From assembly GCA_022825825.1 (NCBI GenBank), contig JAJDWA010000064.1:1-33781 (forward strand): 33,781 nucleotides of DNA. The letters run 5' to 3'. The stretch's first letter is position 1. Each line of letters starts with the position of its first letter. The stretch comes from Candidatus Poribacteria bacterium. GTDB taxonomy: Bacteria > Poribacteria > WGA-4E > WGA-3G. Shown in pieces: positions 15,566 through 24,676 of this stretch. The notes beneath the pieces are model-generated. The model did no database searches. It saw only the letters and a program-made list of their open reading frames with translations, and was not told the DNA's origin. The translations under genes and the position numbers were made by a program.

Positions 15566-16459
15566 ATGGAAAGCATATTACTAAGATGGTGGGGGTGTGG
15601 TGCATTTGACGCGTGTTTTGGTGATGTTAATGTCGCATTCGATCCCTATCTGTTCAATCAGAACTTAGCGGATGCCGAACCGATATACGACTATATTTTT
15701 ATTTCTCACGAACATTTTGACCATTGCCACCCTGCCACCTTACAGAAATTATGTTGCGGCGCGCGTTTTAAAAAGTTATTTGTCAATCCCGGTTGCATCA
15801 CACCTGCCCAACCTATTAGTGAGAAATACGGGGATGCTGCTTTTGAGCGTGACCTACCGATAACCAAGCATGTTCCTGCCAATAAAGTTCAGACTTTATA
15901 TCCCAAACATCTCAACAACAAGCAAGGCACGTCACGTTCATTTCAAGGTTCAGAAATACTTGACCTTGGCAATATTCGCGTTGAGACAATTGAAAGTGGT
16001 GAAAACCAAACCCCTGATATACCAACAAACGGCTATCTCATTACACACCTTGCAAAAAATGTCTCTATCCTGCACATAGGTGATTTACATGAACCTTATC
16101 CGGCGTTAGCAAACCTTCGTGGCAAAGTTGACTTTCTGATTCACATGAAACTTGGCCTCGGTAAGGGGCTTGCAGATCGACTAATTGAACTCATAGAACT
16201 TATTCAACCGCGTTTTATGATCCCGACCCACTACCGCACGGATCGTAAATCAGATCCGGTCCCAGAAGGGCATTGGCCGCCAAATGTTACTGATGAGATG
16301 GCGTTTATTGAGTCTATCCGTGAAATTGTGGGAGATAAAACTCATATTCTTCCTTTTACTGCTGGCATAGAGTATGAGGTTGAAATGCCAGAGAAACAGG
16401 TTATCTGGAAATGGGATTGGTTCAACACATGGACTGTTCCACCTTGGCGTGAAAACTAA
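15566..16459 (+). CDS. Metallo-beta-lactamase-fold hydrolase
   Basis: A 297-residue cytoplasmic protein. The MBL signature is complete: His48-x-His50-x-Asp52-His53 (SHEHFDHCHP), then an acidic ligand in HIGD (Asp173) and His222 in IPTHYRTD. The layout resembles the UlaG-like branch that hydrolyses sugar lactones or phosphodiesters, but the substrate is not evident. It starts 28 bases after the toxin gene and is followed by an oxidoreductase, possibly as a pair acting on a sugar. Confidence 0.8.
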   Translation: MESILLRWWGCGAFDACFGDVNVAFDPYLFNQNLADAEPIYDYIFISHEHFDHCHPATLQKLCCGARFKKLFVNPGCITPAQPISEKYGDAAFERDLPITKHVPANKVQTLYPKHLNNKQGTSRSFQGSEILDLGNIRVETIESGENQTPDIPTNGYLITHLAKNVSILHIGDLHEPYPALANLRGKVDFLIHMKLGLGKGLADRLIELIELIQPRFMIPTHYRTDRKSDPVPEGHWPPNVTDEMAFIESIREIVGDKTHILPFTAGIEYEVEMPEKQVIWKWDWFNTWTVPPWREN

Positions 16460-16503
16460 TTCAAGCGAATAGGCAGTTCTAAATCAAACGGAGTACATCT
16501 ATT

Positions 16504-17514
16504 GTGTCAATGACTTCCAAAGTTCGCGTCGCATTTTATGGATGCGGTAATTTTGCAAAAAATAACAGAATTCCGAACCTTTTGGAATCGGATTCCGTTA
16601 CTATAATTGCAGCATGTGACAGTAATGTCCAAGCGGCAAAAGAAACTGCGGAGCGTTTTAACATTCCACGGGTATATCAAAGTGGTCATGAAATGCTTAA
16701 CACCGAAAATTTTGACGTGTTATACTCTATCGTGCCAGCGTATGTACGGACTGATGTTGAAGTAACCGCAGCCGAAAAGGGTATCCACATTTTCAGTGAA
16801 AAACCGCAGGCGATTACAATGCAGGTGGCAAATCGCATTGACAAAGCAATTCAGCAAGCAGGTGTAATCAGTACTGTCGGGTTTCGCGAACGGTATCGCC
16901 CAATTTTTCAAAAAGCACGCGAATTTTTGGCTGACAAAAAGGTTGTGCATGTGCGATTCCAAAGTTATGGCGGATTACCCGCCGCAGCAGGCGGCGAGGC
17001 AAAAACGTGGTGGGCAGATTTGGACAAGTCCGGGGGACGTGCCCTTGACTGGGGTGTACATGCAACGGACTATAGCCGTTTTATGACAGGATTGAACGTT
17101 GTTCGTGCGCAAGCGTTCTATTGTGAACAAGCAGAATATACTATGCCGCTGTCATGTATTTTCAATTACTGCTTAGATAACGGTGCCACGATGACACTCA
17201 ACTTTATATCTGCAGGTCCAAGTCCGAAAGATGAACCGTGGTTTACCGTATTTTATGAAGGAGGACATCTCACAATCTACCGATACGATAGGATTGAAGT
17301 AAACGGTGAGAAGATTTATCAAGCGGAGGAATTCAATCCGTGGTTAGAACAGGACAAAACTTTTATCCGTGCTGTTCAGGCTGGAGATGCGAGCATATTA
17401 CAAAGTGATTATCACGATGGACTTTTCTCTTTAGCGCCTGTTTTGGCTGGTTGGGAATCTGCACGTCGTGATGGAGAATGCATTGATTTGGATTCATTTA
17501 TGGATAATTCTTAA
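16504..17514 (+). CDS. Gfo/Idh/MocA-family oxidoreductase
   Basis: A 336-residue NAD(P)-dependent sugar or inositol dehydrogenase-type protein. The Rossmann motif is GCGNFAKN (13-20). The EKP motif (Glu99-Lys100-Pro101), whose Lys is catalytic in the family, is present. The C-terminal domain has the usual sheet pattern and WGVHATDYSRF. The start is GTG at 16504 with GGAG about nine bases upstream; ATG at 16510 is an alternative. Substrate unknown. Confidence 0.87.
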   Translation: MSMTSKVRVAFYGCGNFAKNNRIPNLLESDSVTIIAACDSNVQAAKETAERFNIPRVYQSGHEMLNTENFDVLYSIVPAYVRTDVEVTAAEKGIHIFSEKPQAITMQVANRIDKAIQQAGVISTVGFRERYRPIFQKAREFLADKKVVHVRFQSYGGLPAAAGGEAKTWWADLDKSGGRALDWGVHATDYSRFMTGLNVVRAQAFYCEQAEYTMPLSCIFNYCLDNGATMTLNFISAGPSPKDEPWFTVFYEGGHLTIYRYDRIEVNGEKIYQAEEFNPWLEQDKTFIRAVQAGDASILQSDYHDGLFSLAPVLAGWESARRDGECIDLDSFMDNS

Positions 17515-17540
17515 TGGATTCACAGGAGTAAAGTAGAAAG

Positions 17541-17651
17541 GCATTTAACCTTGAAACCAATGCGAACGAAAAGTGGCCGCGCACTCTGTTGTTGGAAGAT
17601 ATGGCAATGTGTATTGCCAAACGGATACGCGGAAAAGTAATGAAGAATTGA
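17541..17651 (+). other. Short open stretch between genes, possible gene relic
   Basis: In the 173-base gap before the metzincin-like gene, one frame reads NLETNANEKWPRTLLLEDMA, then continues 16 residues to a stop at 17649-17651. It has no start codon near its beginning and no known match that I can name, but the composition is protein-like. It could be the tail of a deleted gene, or chance. Confidence 0.2.
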
Positions 17652-17687
17652 AAACCTAAAACTGACAATTAAGCAGAAAGGTATTGC

Positions 17688-19937
17688 ATGAAATCTATAA
17701 TCATAACATTTGGATTAGTATTTTTCACTGGGCTTGCAACATTACCGGTGTTGGCACAGAATGTTGAGGGGCTTGTAGCGTATTGGGCATTTGATGAAAA
17801 AGAAGGAAACATCGCAAGCGACTCAAGTGGCAACGGACACAATGGAAAGTTAATAGGAGACCCACAATGGACTGATGATGGCTACTTAGGTGGAGCACTT
17901 GAGTTTGATCAATCTGCTGACGAGGTAAATGTTCCCTATCATAAAGACCTCAATCCAGAGAGTTTCACTGTATGTGCTTGGGTAAACCTGGATTCTGATG
18001 GCACAGGCTATCGAACCATTGTATCTACACGTTATGAATTTCCTCAAAAAGGGTATATCCTTTATGCTGGTCCTCCACTTGGTGGTAATGGTGATTTTTG
18101 GCAGTTTTGGATAGGCAATGGAGTTTTTTGGGATATTGTTAAGGGACCTACTTTTAAAACCGAAAAATGGGAACACCTTGCCGGTGTATATGCTGATGGA
18201 ATACAGAAATTGTACCTAAATGGTATATTGGTAGGGGAGATTTCCGGTATGTTACAGCCAAATCTAAGTGAGGAATTACTCATAGGCGCAGGAGCAAATG
18301 AGCGTGATTCGCATCGCTACTTTTTCAAGGGAAAAATTGATGAGGTACAGTTATATAATCGTCCGCTTAACGCAGACGAAATCGCAACGGTTATGGGAAG
18401 TGAGCCATCATCAGTGGAACGATCAGAACGCATGGTGAAAGTCATATACTTCGTTCCAAAAAACCGTCCGTTCCAATGGAATATACCTCCGGAATTAGAT
18501 ACACAGATGAAAAAGGTTCAGGCCCTTTATGCTGATCAGATGGAAGCGCACGGCTACGGTAGGAAAACATTTAATCTTGAAACCGATACGAACGGTAAGG
18601 TCGTAGTGCATCCTGTTACTGGCGAGTTCAATGACATATATTATCATGCGGATACATTTAACAAGATTGACAATGAAACAAAGACCCGATTTAATTCCAA
18701 AACGGATATTTATGTTTTTGTCGTTGATGTTATCACTGAACAAATTCAAGGCAACTGTGGAGTAGCTCGTTTTGAAGGTGGTCCTGTCATGGTGCCAGCA
18801 ACTGGAAATTGTGTTCAAGGTGATCAGGGATTAAATTTAATAGCACATGAGATCGGGCACGCTCTTAACTTGGAACACGATTTCCGAGATGAATCCTATA
18901 TTATGTCTTACGGTGCTACACCAGAAAAGCAGCTATCCGCCTGTGCAGCATCAATGTTGAATGTCAGTCCATTTTTCAATAATATTGGGAATACTGGAAA
19001 TACACCAGCTACAATTCAAATGCTAACCCCATCTACTTATCCCCCTAATAAAGAAAACTGGACGCTTCGATTCAATGTTAGTGATCCAGATGGTGTTTAT
19101 CAAGTTCAATTTTTGCTTTCTGTTCCTGGTGAACCAACGAGTTTGTCAAGTTGCCAAAATTTTAAGGAGACACAAAACACGACTGTAGAATTTAATATGC
19201 CAACCAGCACCACAAATGCTCCGGTTAATACCGTCTACATCCGTGTTGTTGACCAGAACGGATATTTAACAGGAATAAGCTGGACACTCACAGCAGATGA
19301 ATCAACTGTAATTGAAGTTGACGACTACAATTACACAGATGTTAATAATGATGGTGTTGTGAATATCATTGATCTGGTGCTTGTCGCAGTGAGATATGGT
19401 GAAAAGATTGTTGGCAATCCGTTCCCGAACCCTGATGTCAATCGCGACGGCATCGTTGACATTAACGATATTATCTTGGTGACACAAGATATGCCACCTG
19501 TCGCAGGTGCGCCATCACTGGTTGCTACGCAGCGATCCATTCTAACGAGCACAGATTGGCAAGAGGTTTATGCAGCGCTACCTGATAAGGTTGTGGATAA
19601 AGGGATTGCAGTGCTTGACCTGTTGTTCGGTAATACCTTGCCTACAAAAACATTGCTTCTGGAAAATTATCCGAACCCGTTTAATCCTGAGACGTGGATA
19701 CCGTATCAACTCGCAAAATCTGTGAATGTTGTGATTACGATTCGTGCTATAAACGGGCAAATCGTTCGCAAGTTAGATGTGGGGCATCAGGAAGCTGGAC
19801 GTTATGTGAACCGCAGTCGTGCTGCGTACTGGGATGGTAGAAACGCGTTCGGTGAACCTGTTGCGAGTGGTCTCTATTTTTGTACATTGACAGCAGGGAA
19901 GTTTGTTGCGACTCGGCGAATGTTGATTCGAAAGTAA
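17688..19937 (+). CDS. Exported LamG–metzincin-like–dockerin protein with C-terminal sorting domain
   Basis: A 749-residue modular protein. Signal peptide 1-23 (ending VLA). A LamG/concanavalin domain spans about 25-236 (GLVAYWAFDEKEGN to KIDEVQLYNRPL). A protease-like domain follows, with zinc motif HEIGHALNLEH (His387, Glu388, His391, His397) and a Met-turn candidate SYIMSYG (Met406), the hallmark of metzincins, with Asn where most have Gly. A domain of about 140 residues comes next, then two dockerin-like calcium loops (DVNNDGVVNIIDL 551-563, DVNRDGIVDINDI 584-596) and a FlgD-like sorting domain (about 655-749, NYPNPFNPETWIPY). Probably a surface or secreted protease. No cohesin partner is visible. 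Confidence 0.85.
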   Translation: MKSIIITFGLVFFTGLATLPVLAQNVEGLVAYWAFDEKEGNIASDSSGNGHNGKLIGDPQWTDDGYLGGALEFDQSADEVNVPYHKDLNPESFTVCAWVNLDSDGTGYRTIVSTRYEFPQKGYILYAGPPLGGNGDFWQFWIGNGVFWDIVKGPTFKTEKWEHLAGVYADGIQKLYLNGILVGEISGMLQPNLSEELLIGAGANERDSHRYFFKGKIDEVQLYNRPLNADEIATVMGSEPSSVERSERMVKVIYFVPKNRPFQWNIPPELDTQMKKVQALYADQMEAHGYGRKTFNLETDTNGKVVVHPVTGEFNDIYYHADTFNKIDNETKTRFNSKTDIYVFVVDVITEQIQGNCGVARFEGGPVMVPATGNCVQGDQGLNLIAHEIGHALNLEHDFRDESYIMSYGATPEKQLSACAASMLNVSPFFNNIGNTGNTPATIQMLTPSTYPPNKENWTLRFNVSDPDGVYQVQFLLSVPGEPTSLSSCQNFKETQNTTVEFNMPTSTTNAPVNTVYIRVVDQNGYLTGISWTLTADESTVIEVDDYNYTDVNNDGVVNIIDLVLVAVRYGEKIVGNPFPNPDVNRDGIVDINDIILVTQDMPPVAGAPSLVATQRSILTSTDWQEVYAALPDKVVDKGIAVLDLLFGNTLPTKTLLLENYPNPFNPETWIPYQLAKSVNVVITIRAINGQIVRKLDVGHQEAGRYVNRSRAAYWDGRNAFGEPVASGLYFCTLTAGKFVATRRMLIRK

Positions 19938-19946
19938 AAGTTATTT

Positions 19947-19974
19947 GTTAGGTTTCGCTTACGCTCTACCTAAC
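19947..19974. repeat. Hairpin repeat after the metzincin-like gene
   Basis: GTTAGGT (19947-19953) pairs with ACCTAAC (19968-19974) around the loop TTCGCTTACGCTCT. A close copy, AGGTTTCGCTGCGCTCTACCT, lies at 29814-29834. It may act as a terminator, but there is no T run. It belongs to a dispersed repeat family. Confidence 0.5.
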
Positions 19975-20015
19975 CTACGACTTAAAGATAATTTAATTTG
20001 GAGGATTTATAAATA

Positions 20016-20231
20016 ATGGACGCAAAACTAAAAAAGATACAAATTACACCGATGAAGTTTGACAAAGATGGTGACGTGCAAAAAGAGGAATTTGCAACCA
20101 TCACAATTGAAGTGCCGATGGATAGTGCGGGACAACGTGAGGCAATTGTGGCAGTGCTGCAACTCCTGAGCAGGGAGTGGGTTGTTCTGAGCGTTGAAGG
20201 CAAAACACCCGGAGCTGTAGGAACAGCTTAG
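20016..20231 (+). CDS. Small protein of unknown function
   Basis: A 71-residue protein with GGAGG well placed upstream, which supports translation. It is rich in beta-type and charged residues (KIQITPMKFDKDGDVQKEEF) and has no signal peptide or membrane segment. I do not recognise a family. It ends seven bases before the aminotransferase gene, so the two are probably co-transcribed. Confidence 0.6.
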   Translation: MDAKLKKIQITPMKFDKDGDVQKEEFATITIEVPMDSAGQREAIVAVLQLLSREWVVLSVEGKTPGAVGTA

Positions 20232-20238
20232 ATCAATC

Positions 20239-21381
20239 ATGAAAAAAAGTCATCTCTTTACGCCAGGGCCAACGCCAATTCCGCCAGATGCATTGTTAGC
20301 AATGGCGCAGCCGATTGATTATCACCGAAGTGAAGATGCTGTTGCATTAATTAAAGATGTTTTAGAAAAACTTAAGCACGTTTTCCAAACAGAAAACGAT
20401 GTGATCTTTTTAACATCTTCTGGCACAGGTGCAATGGAAGGTGCAGTGGCAAATCTGTTGTGTCAAGGTGATAAGGTTTTAGTTATTCGGAGCGGCAAAT
20501 TTGGCGAACGGTGGGCAGAAATCTGCAAGGCGTATGGGGTTGAGGTTATCCCTATTGATGTTACATGGGGTGATTCCATAGCCCCCGAAATAGTGGAAAA
20601 ACATTTAACCCTAAATCCTGATGTCCAAGCCATTTTTGCTACACTGTGTGAGACATCAACAGGGGCTTTGCACGACATTGAGGCACTTGCACGTTTGACA
20701 CAATCTACGCCAACACTGCTCGTTGTTGATGCGGTCAGTGCGCTTGGGGCAGACGATTTACAGATGGACAATTGGGGCGTTGATGTTGTGGTATCCTGTT
20801 CACAAAAAGGACTGATGACGCCCCCTGGTCTCGCTTTCGCTGCACTCAATCAGCGTGCGTGGGAAGCAGTTGATCGCTCTGACCTACCGAAATACTATTT
20901 TGACTTCCGTAAGGCACATCAACGTGGACTTGAAGGTTCAGTCCCTTATACACCTGCGTTGACTCTTCTTACAGGACTGCAGTGTTCCTTAAATCTTATC
21001 TGTAAAGAGGAAATCCATAATACCATTGCACGCCACAACCACATGGCTATCGCCACACGAACTGCTGTTAAGGCAATCGGATTCCCTTTATTCGCGACAT
21101 CACCTGCAAATACGTTAACATCAATTCGCTTACCTGAAGAAATTGATGGAAAAGCATTTATCAAGATGATGCGCGAAAAGCAAGGCATCACGTACGCAGG
21201 TGGACAGGGTGATTTGAGCGGTAAGATCATCCGAATTGCACATCTCGGTTGGATGAACGAATACGATGTTATTGTTGCTATCTCTGCCTTTGAGAGGGGT
21301 TTAGCAGAAATTGGCTACGATATTCCGCTTGGTGCAGGTGTTGCTGCCGTGCAAGAGGTTTTTACGAAGTTTGCCAATTAA
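20239..21381 (+). CDS. Class V aminotransferase (alanine-glyoxylate / serine-pyruvate type)
   Basis: A 380-residue PLP enzyme, full length. It starts with the family pattern FTPGPTPIPPDAL, has SSGTGAMEG (61-69) for phosphate binding, Asp164 (VVDAVSALG) for the pyridine nitrogen, and the PLP-binding Lys190 in SCSQKGLMTPPG. The nearest known types are alanine-glyoxylate and serine-pyruvate aminotransferases, also soluble hydrogenase small-subunit-like proteins. The substrate cannot be fixed from sequence. The neighbouring serine acetyltransferase-like gene hints at serine metabolism. Confidence 0.88.
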   Translation: MKKSHLFTPGPTPIPPDALLAMAQPIDYHRSEDAVALIKDVLEKLKHVFQTENDVIFLTSSGTGAMEGAVANLLCQGDKVLVIRSGKFGERWAEICKAYGVEVIPIDVTWGDSIAPEIVEKHLTLNPDVQAIFATLCETSTGALHDIEALARLTQSTPTLLVVDAVSALGADDLQMDNWGVDVVVSCSQKGLMTPPGLAFAALNQRAWEAVDRSDLPKYYFDFRKAHQRGLEGSVPYTPALTLLTGLQCSLNLICKEEIHNTIARHNHMAIATRTAVKAIGFPLFATSPANTLTSIRLPEEIDGKAFIKMMREKQGITYAGGQGDLSGKIIRIAHLGWMNEYDVIVAISAFERGLAEIGYDIPLGAGVAAVQEVFTKFAN

Positions 21382-21447
21382 GAATGATAAAAGAATAGGG
21401 AGTTCGGTTTTCCTTACACTTGAAAACTTCCGTTTTCCGGAGACAAT

Positions 21448-22722
21448 ATGTCTGAAACTACACTATTTGATGCCTCTTACGAACAACGTAAAAAACCGCT
21501 ACTGACCCAAACTTTAGAACGGTTACGCCCTATCTACAGCAGGTCAGAACTCGACGCTTTACGTATAGACAGCACAAGTCGAGAGGGATTATCGCAACGT
21601 TCAGGACGTGGATTTGTCAATCGTGATATTCTCGAAACCGTGCTGGGAAATCTATTGGAATGTGTTGCCCCAGGCTCTCACAATGCCCCACATCTATTTA
21701 ACCAAAAGCGGGAACTTTCAGAAGCGATTGAAGAGGTAGCAGACCAGTTATACGCGATGGTCGCGCAATCGTTCTTAGCAGTTACGGATGAAAAAAATCT
21801 TGAGGCTGCCCTTGAAACTGCCTTTTCACTTCTTTGGGAATTGCCCCGATTAAAAAGCCGTGCCCTCTGGAATCGCTTTGCTTCTCTCAAAGACCCAGCT
21901 GTTTGGGATGCGTATCTCCTCCATAACGGTATCTCTCACGAAAAACTTGCAGTGCTTGATTTTCGTTCTCAAATTGACAACGCAATTAAGGAGCGAAGTT
22001 TTGACCCATACCAAGATTTTCTCGGCACATTGAACCTCGCCTCCGTTTTTGAATATCAACTTCAGCTGGTAGTTAGCACTTATCCTGGATGGCGTGTGCT
22101 TTTCTACCACGATGTGGCTTATGCTTTGACGCGTAGCGAACCGCCTGAAGAGAATCCAAACCTCCATAGAGTCCCCGTTCCGCTGTTGCCGCGCGCCATT
22201 GCTGAATTAGGTGGACGTTATTATCAAGCCGATCTACACCCAGAAACCGACATAGGCGATGCAAATTTCTTAGAACATCCACATCGTGGTGTGACAACTG
22301 GGCAAACGGGTATTATCGGCTCTGGATGCGTTCTCTATCCTTGCACACTTGGCGGTTTAAGTGTCAAGGTGAAGCAACGCCACCCCGTCATCGGTGATTT
22401 TGTTGAGATCGGCACAGATACAAGTCTCCTCGGTCCCGTCCAAATTGCTGACCACACGACTATCGGGACAAATACCGAAATTTACGGGTTTGTTGAAATT
22501 GATCAAGGGTGTCGTATCGGTTCATCAGTTGTTATTGGGACTATCCGTGGCGCGGCTGAAAATCCAGGGAAAATAATGATTGGAGATGAGGTGCGCATCG
22601 GTGATGGCACGGTTATTGAAAACACGTCTGAAATGGATCTGATTATACCGACCCGCGCACAGATTCCTGCCCGAAGCCACGTCGCCAATGATGGTTTTGG
22701 ATTTCCCAGATATGTAACATAG
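21448..22722 (+). CDS. Serine O-acetyltransferase-like protein (long form)
   Basis: A 424-residue protein. The N-terminal two thirds are mainly helical. Residues 262-405 form a left-handed beta helix of hexapeptide repeats matching the SAT pattern: DLHPETDIG (262-270), a turn LEHPHRGVTTG (275-285), LYPCTLGG (296-303) and RHPVIGDFVEIG. The usual DHxTG site reads EHPHRG here, so the catalytic dyad may be altered; His277 or His279 could serve. SAT makes O-acetylserine for cysteine synthesis. Another acyltransferase role is possible. CGGAGAC precedes the ATG at 21448. Confidence 0.72.
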   Translation: MSETTLFDASYEQRKKPLLTQTLERLRPIYSRSELDALRIDSTSREGLSQRSGRGFVNRDILETVLGNLLECVAPGSHNAPHLFNQKRELSEAIEEVADQLYAMVAQSFLAVTDEKNLEAALETAFSLLWELPRLKSRALWNRFASLKDPAVWDAYLLHNGISHEKLAVLDFRSQIDNAIKERSFDPYQDFLGTLNLASVFEYQLQLVVSTYPGWRVLFYHDVAYALTRSEPPEENPNLHRVPVPLLPRAIAELGGRYYQADLHPETDIGDANFLEHPHRGVTTGQTGIIGSGCVLYPCTLGGLSVKVKQRHPVIGDFVEIGTDTSLLGPVQIADHTTIGTNTEIYGFVEIDQGCRIGSSVVIGTIRGAAENPGKIMIGDEVRIGDGTVIENTSEMDLIIPTRAQIPARSHVANDGFGFPRYVT

Positions 22723-22746
22723 AATAGAGGTTAAGACAGACGAATT

Positions 22747-24309
22747 ATGAAAAAAATTGAACGCGCGCTTATCAGTACCTATGACAAAACGGACCTTTTA
22801 GATATTACAAACGCGCTTGTACAATGCGGAGTTGAAATCCTTTCCACAGGCGGCACTGCGCGACACCTTCGTGACGCAGGGATTGAGATAATTGATGTCT
22901 CTGACTATACCGGTTTTCCAGAGATGTTAGACGGAAGAGTTAAGACACTTCATCCTAAGGTCCACGGCGGATTGCTTGCACAATGGGATAATGCAGAACA
23001 CGCAGCACAAACCAAAGACAACAAAATAAAACCGATTGACATGGTGATATGCAACCTGTATCCGTTTGAGGCAACCGTTGCCAAACCTGATGTTACACTT
23101 GATGAAGCGATTGAGAATATAGATATTGGCGGACCCACGATGATTCGTGCTGCTGCAAAGAATTATAAACATGTTACAGTCCTCACAAACCCAGATCAAT
23201 ATCCACAAATAATCGCTGATTTAGATGCTAACGATGGGTGTCTATCCGAGGACGTCCGATTTGAATTGGCGAAAACAGCGTTTATTCATACCGCACATTA
23301 CGACAGCGCGATTTCTACCTATCTCGTCAATTTGGAAAACGAGGGCAAATTCGGTGATGTTTTAACGCTCCGCTTCCAGAAAGCAGATTCGTTGAGATAC
23401 GGTGAAAATCCGCACCAAAGTGCTGCCTTCTACAGAACTGAAACCCAACCGCCACCATGCGCTGCATGGGCAAAGCAACTGCACGGCCCCCCGCTATCAT
23501 TCAACAATATCCTTGATTTAGATGCTGCCTTAGAAATTGTGAAGGACTTTAAAACACCCGCATGTGCTATCATCAAGCATAACAACCCGTGCGGACTTGC
23601 GACCGCTGGCAACTTACAAGATGCCTTTTTAAACGCTCTTGAATGTGATAGAACTTCTGCCTTCGGTTCAATTGTAGGTTTAAATCGCAAAGTTACAATT
23701 CAGACAGCAAACACTATCCGAGACGCAGCAAAATCGGGCGTCAAAATTGAAGCGGTAATCGCTCCGAGTTACACTGAAAAAGCACTAAGCGCATTGTCTC
23801 GTGTCCAAAGCCGCCGAATACTTGAAACGGGTTCGCTATCAGCCTCAGAACCAATTCTGCAAATCCGCAATGTAACCGGGGGCGTACTTGTTCAAGAACA
23901 GGATGTGCATAACATCGCAAAGAATGATTTACAATTTGTCACCAAACGTGAACCTACGGATGATGAAATAGAATCGCTACTTTTCGCTTGGAAGGCGTGT
24001 AAACATGTAAAATCCAACTGCATTCTGCTCGCACAAGACACACAAACTGTCGGTATCGGTGCGGGGCAGATGAGCCGCGTTGATGCTGCGATTATCGCTG
24101 TCCGTAAGGCAGGTGAAAAGGCAAAAGACGCAGTTTTAGCCTCCGATGCTTTCTTCCCATTTCCCGATGGTGTAGAAATTGCGGGTGAGGCAGGTATCCG
24201 TGCAATTATTCAACCTGGTGGCTCTGTCAACGATGAGTCAGTGATTGAAACAACGGACGCTTACGGTATGGCGATGGTGTTTACGGGTGTTAGACATTTT
24301 CGACATTAG
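22747..24309 (+). CDS. purH: Bifunctional PurH: AICAR transformylase / IMP cyclohydrolase
   Basis: A 520-residue full-length PurH, carrying out the last two steps of purine synthesis in the cytoplasm. The N-terminal MGS-like cyclohydrolase part shows ALISTYDKT (residues 7-15), GTARHL and DGRVKTLHPKVHGG. The C-terminal transformylase part has RYGENPHQ, the catalytic KHNNPCG, GAGQMSRVDAA and an FFPFPDGV stretch near the end. It follows the acetyltransferase gene by 24 bases. Core housekeeping gene, high certainty. Confidence 0.96.
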   Translation: MKKIERALISTYDKTDLLDITNALVQCGVEILSTGGTARHLRDAGIEIIDVSDYTGFPEMLDGRVKTLHPKVHGGLLAQWDNAEHAAQTKDNKIKPIDMVICNLYPFEATVAKPDVTLDEAIENIDIGGPTMIRAAAKNYKHVTVLTNPDQYPQIIADLDANDGCLSEDVRFELAKTAFIHTAHYDSAISTYLVNLENEGKFGDVLTLRFQKADSLRYGENPHQSAAFYRTETQPPPCAAWAKQLHGPPLSFNNILDLDAALEIVKDFKTPACAIIKHNNPCGLATAGNLQDAFLNALECDRTSAFGSIVGLNRKVTIQTANTIRDAAKSGVKIEAVIAPSYTEKALSALSRVQSRRILETGSLSASEPILQIRNVTGGVLVQEQDVHNIAKNDLQFVTKREPTDDEIESLLFAWKACKHVKSNCILLAQDTQTVGIGAGQMSRVDAAIIAVRKAGEKAKDAVLASDAFFPFPDGVEIAGEAGIRAIIQPGGSVNDESVIETTDAYGMAMVFTGVRHFRH

Positions 24310-24320
24310 TTGTGAAAATA

Positions 24321-24349
24321 TTTTATTTTATCCCGTTTTGTGGTATACT
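24321..24349 (+). promoter_or_regulatory. Possible promoter of the HicBA-like pair
   Basis: TATACT (24344-24349) lies 20 bases before the HicB-like ATG at 24370, with a weak -35 (TTTTAT, 24321-24326) at 17-base spacing. AGGAGGAAA just before the ATG is a strong ribosome binding site. The promoter itself is a weak call. Confidence 0.3.
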
Positions 24350-24369
24350 CCTATAGCAGGAGGAAACAC

Positions 24370-24675
24370 ATGAAAACGTATTCATTCCATGTTTTATTAG
24401 AAAAAGACAAATGGCCCGATGAACCTGATGAAAACGCTGTCTGGCGTGCGTATATCCCCGCGTTAGAACATCAGGGTGCAGCGAGTTGGGGATATACGCA
24501 GAAAGAAGCATTAAAAAACTTACAAGATGCTGTTGACCTGCTTGTAGAGTCACTATTAGCTGAATCATCTGAAATTGATCTTGAATCGTTATTAGCACAT
24601 GAAAAAGAGAGTTCATCTGAAGGACGTTCACAGATTCAGATCAGTGATATCCCTTTAATCGCTATAACAGTATAA
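24370..24675 (+). CDS. hicB: HicB-type antitoxin
   Basis: A 101-residue protein. The region YSFHVLLEKD and W.AYIPALEHQGAASWGYTQKEAL.NLQDAV is the HicB partial RNase H fold, followed by a Ser/Glu-rich C-terminal stretch. The frame extends upstream to 24340, but the ATG at 24370 has GGAGG at good spacing and gives the usual start. HicB neutralises the HicA toxin and often represses the operon. A HicB DNA-binding domain is not clear here. One base separates it from the toxin gene. Confidence 0.75.
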   Translation: MKTYSFHVLLEKDKWPDEPDENAVWRAYIPALEHQGAASWGYTQKEALKNLQDAVDLLVESLLAESSEIDLESLLAHEKESSSEGRSQIQISDIPLIAITV

Positions 24676-24676
24676 T

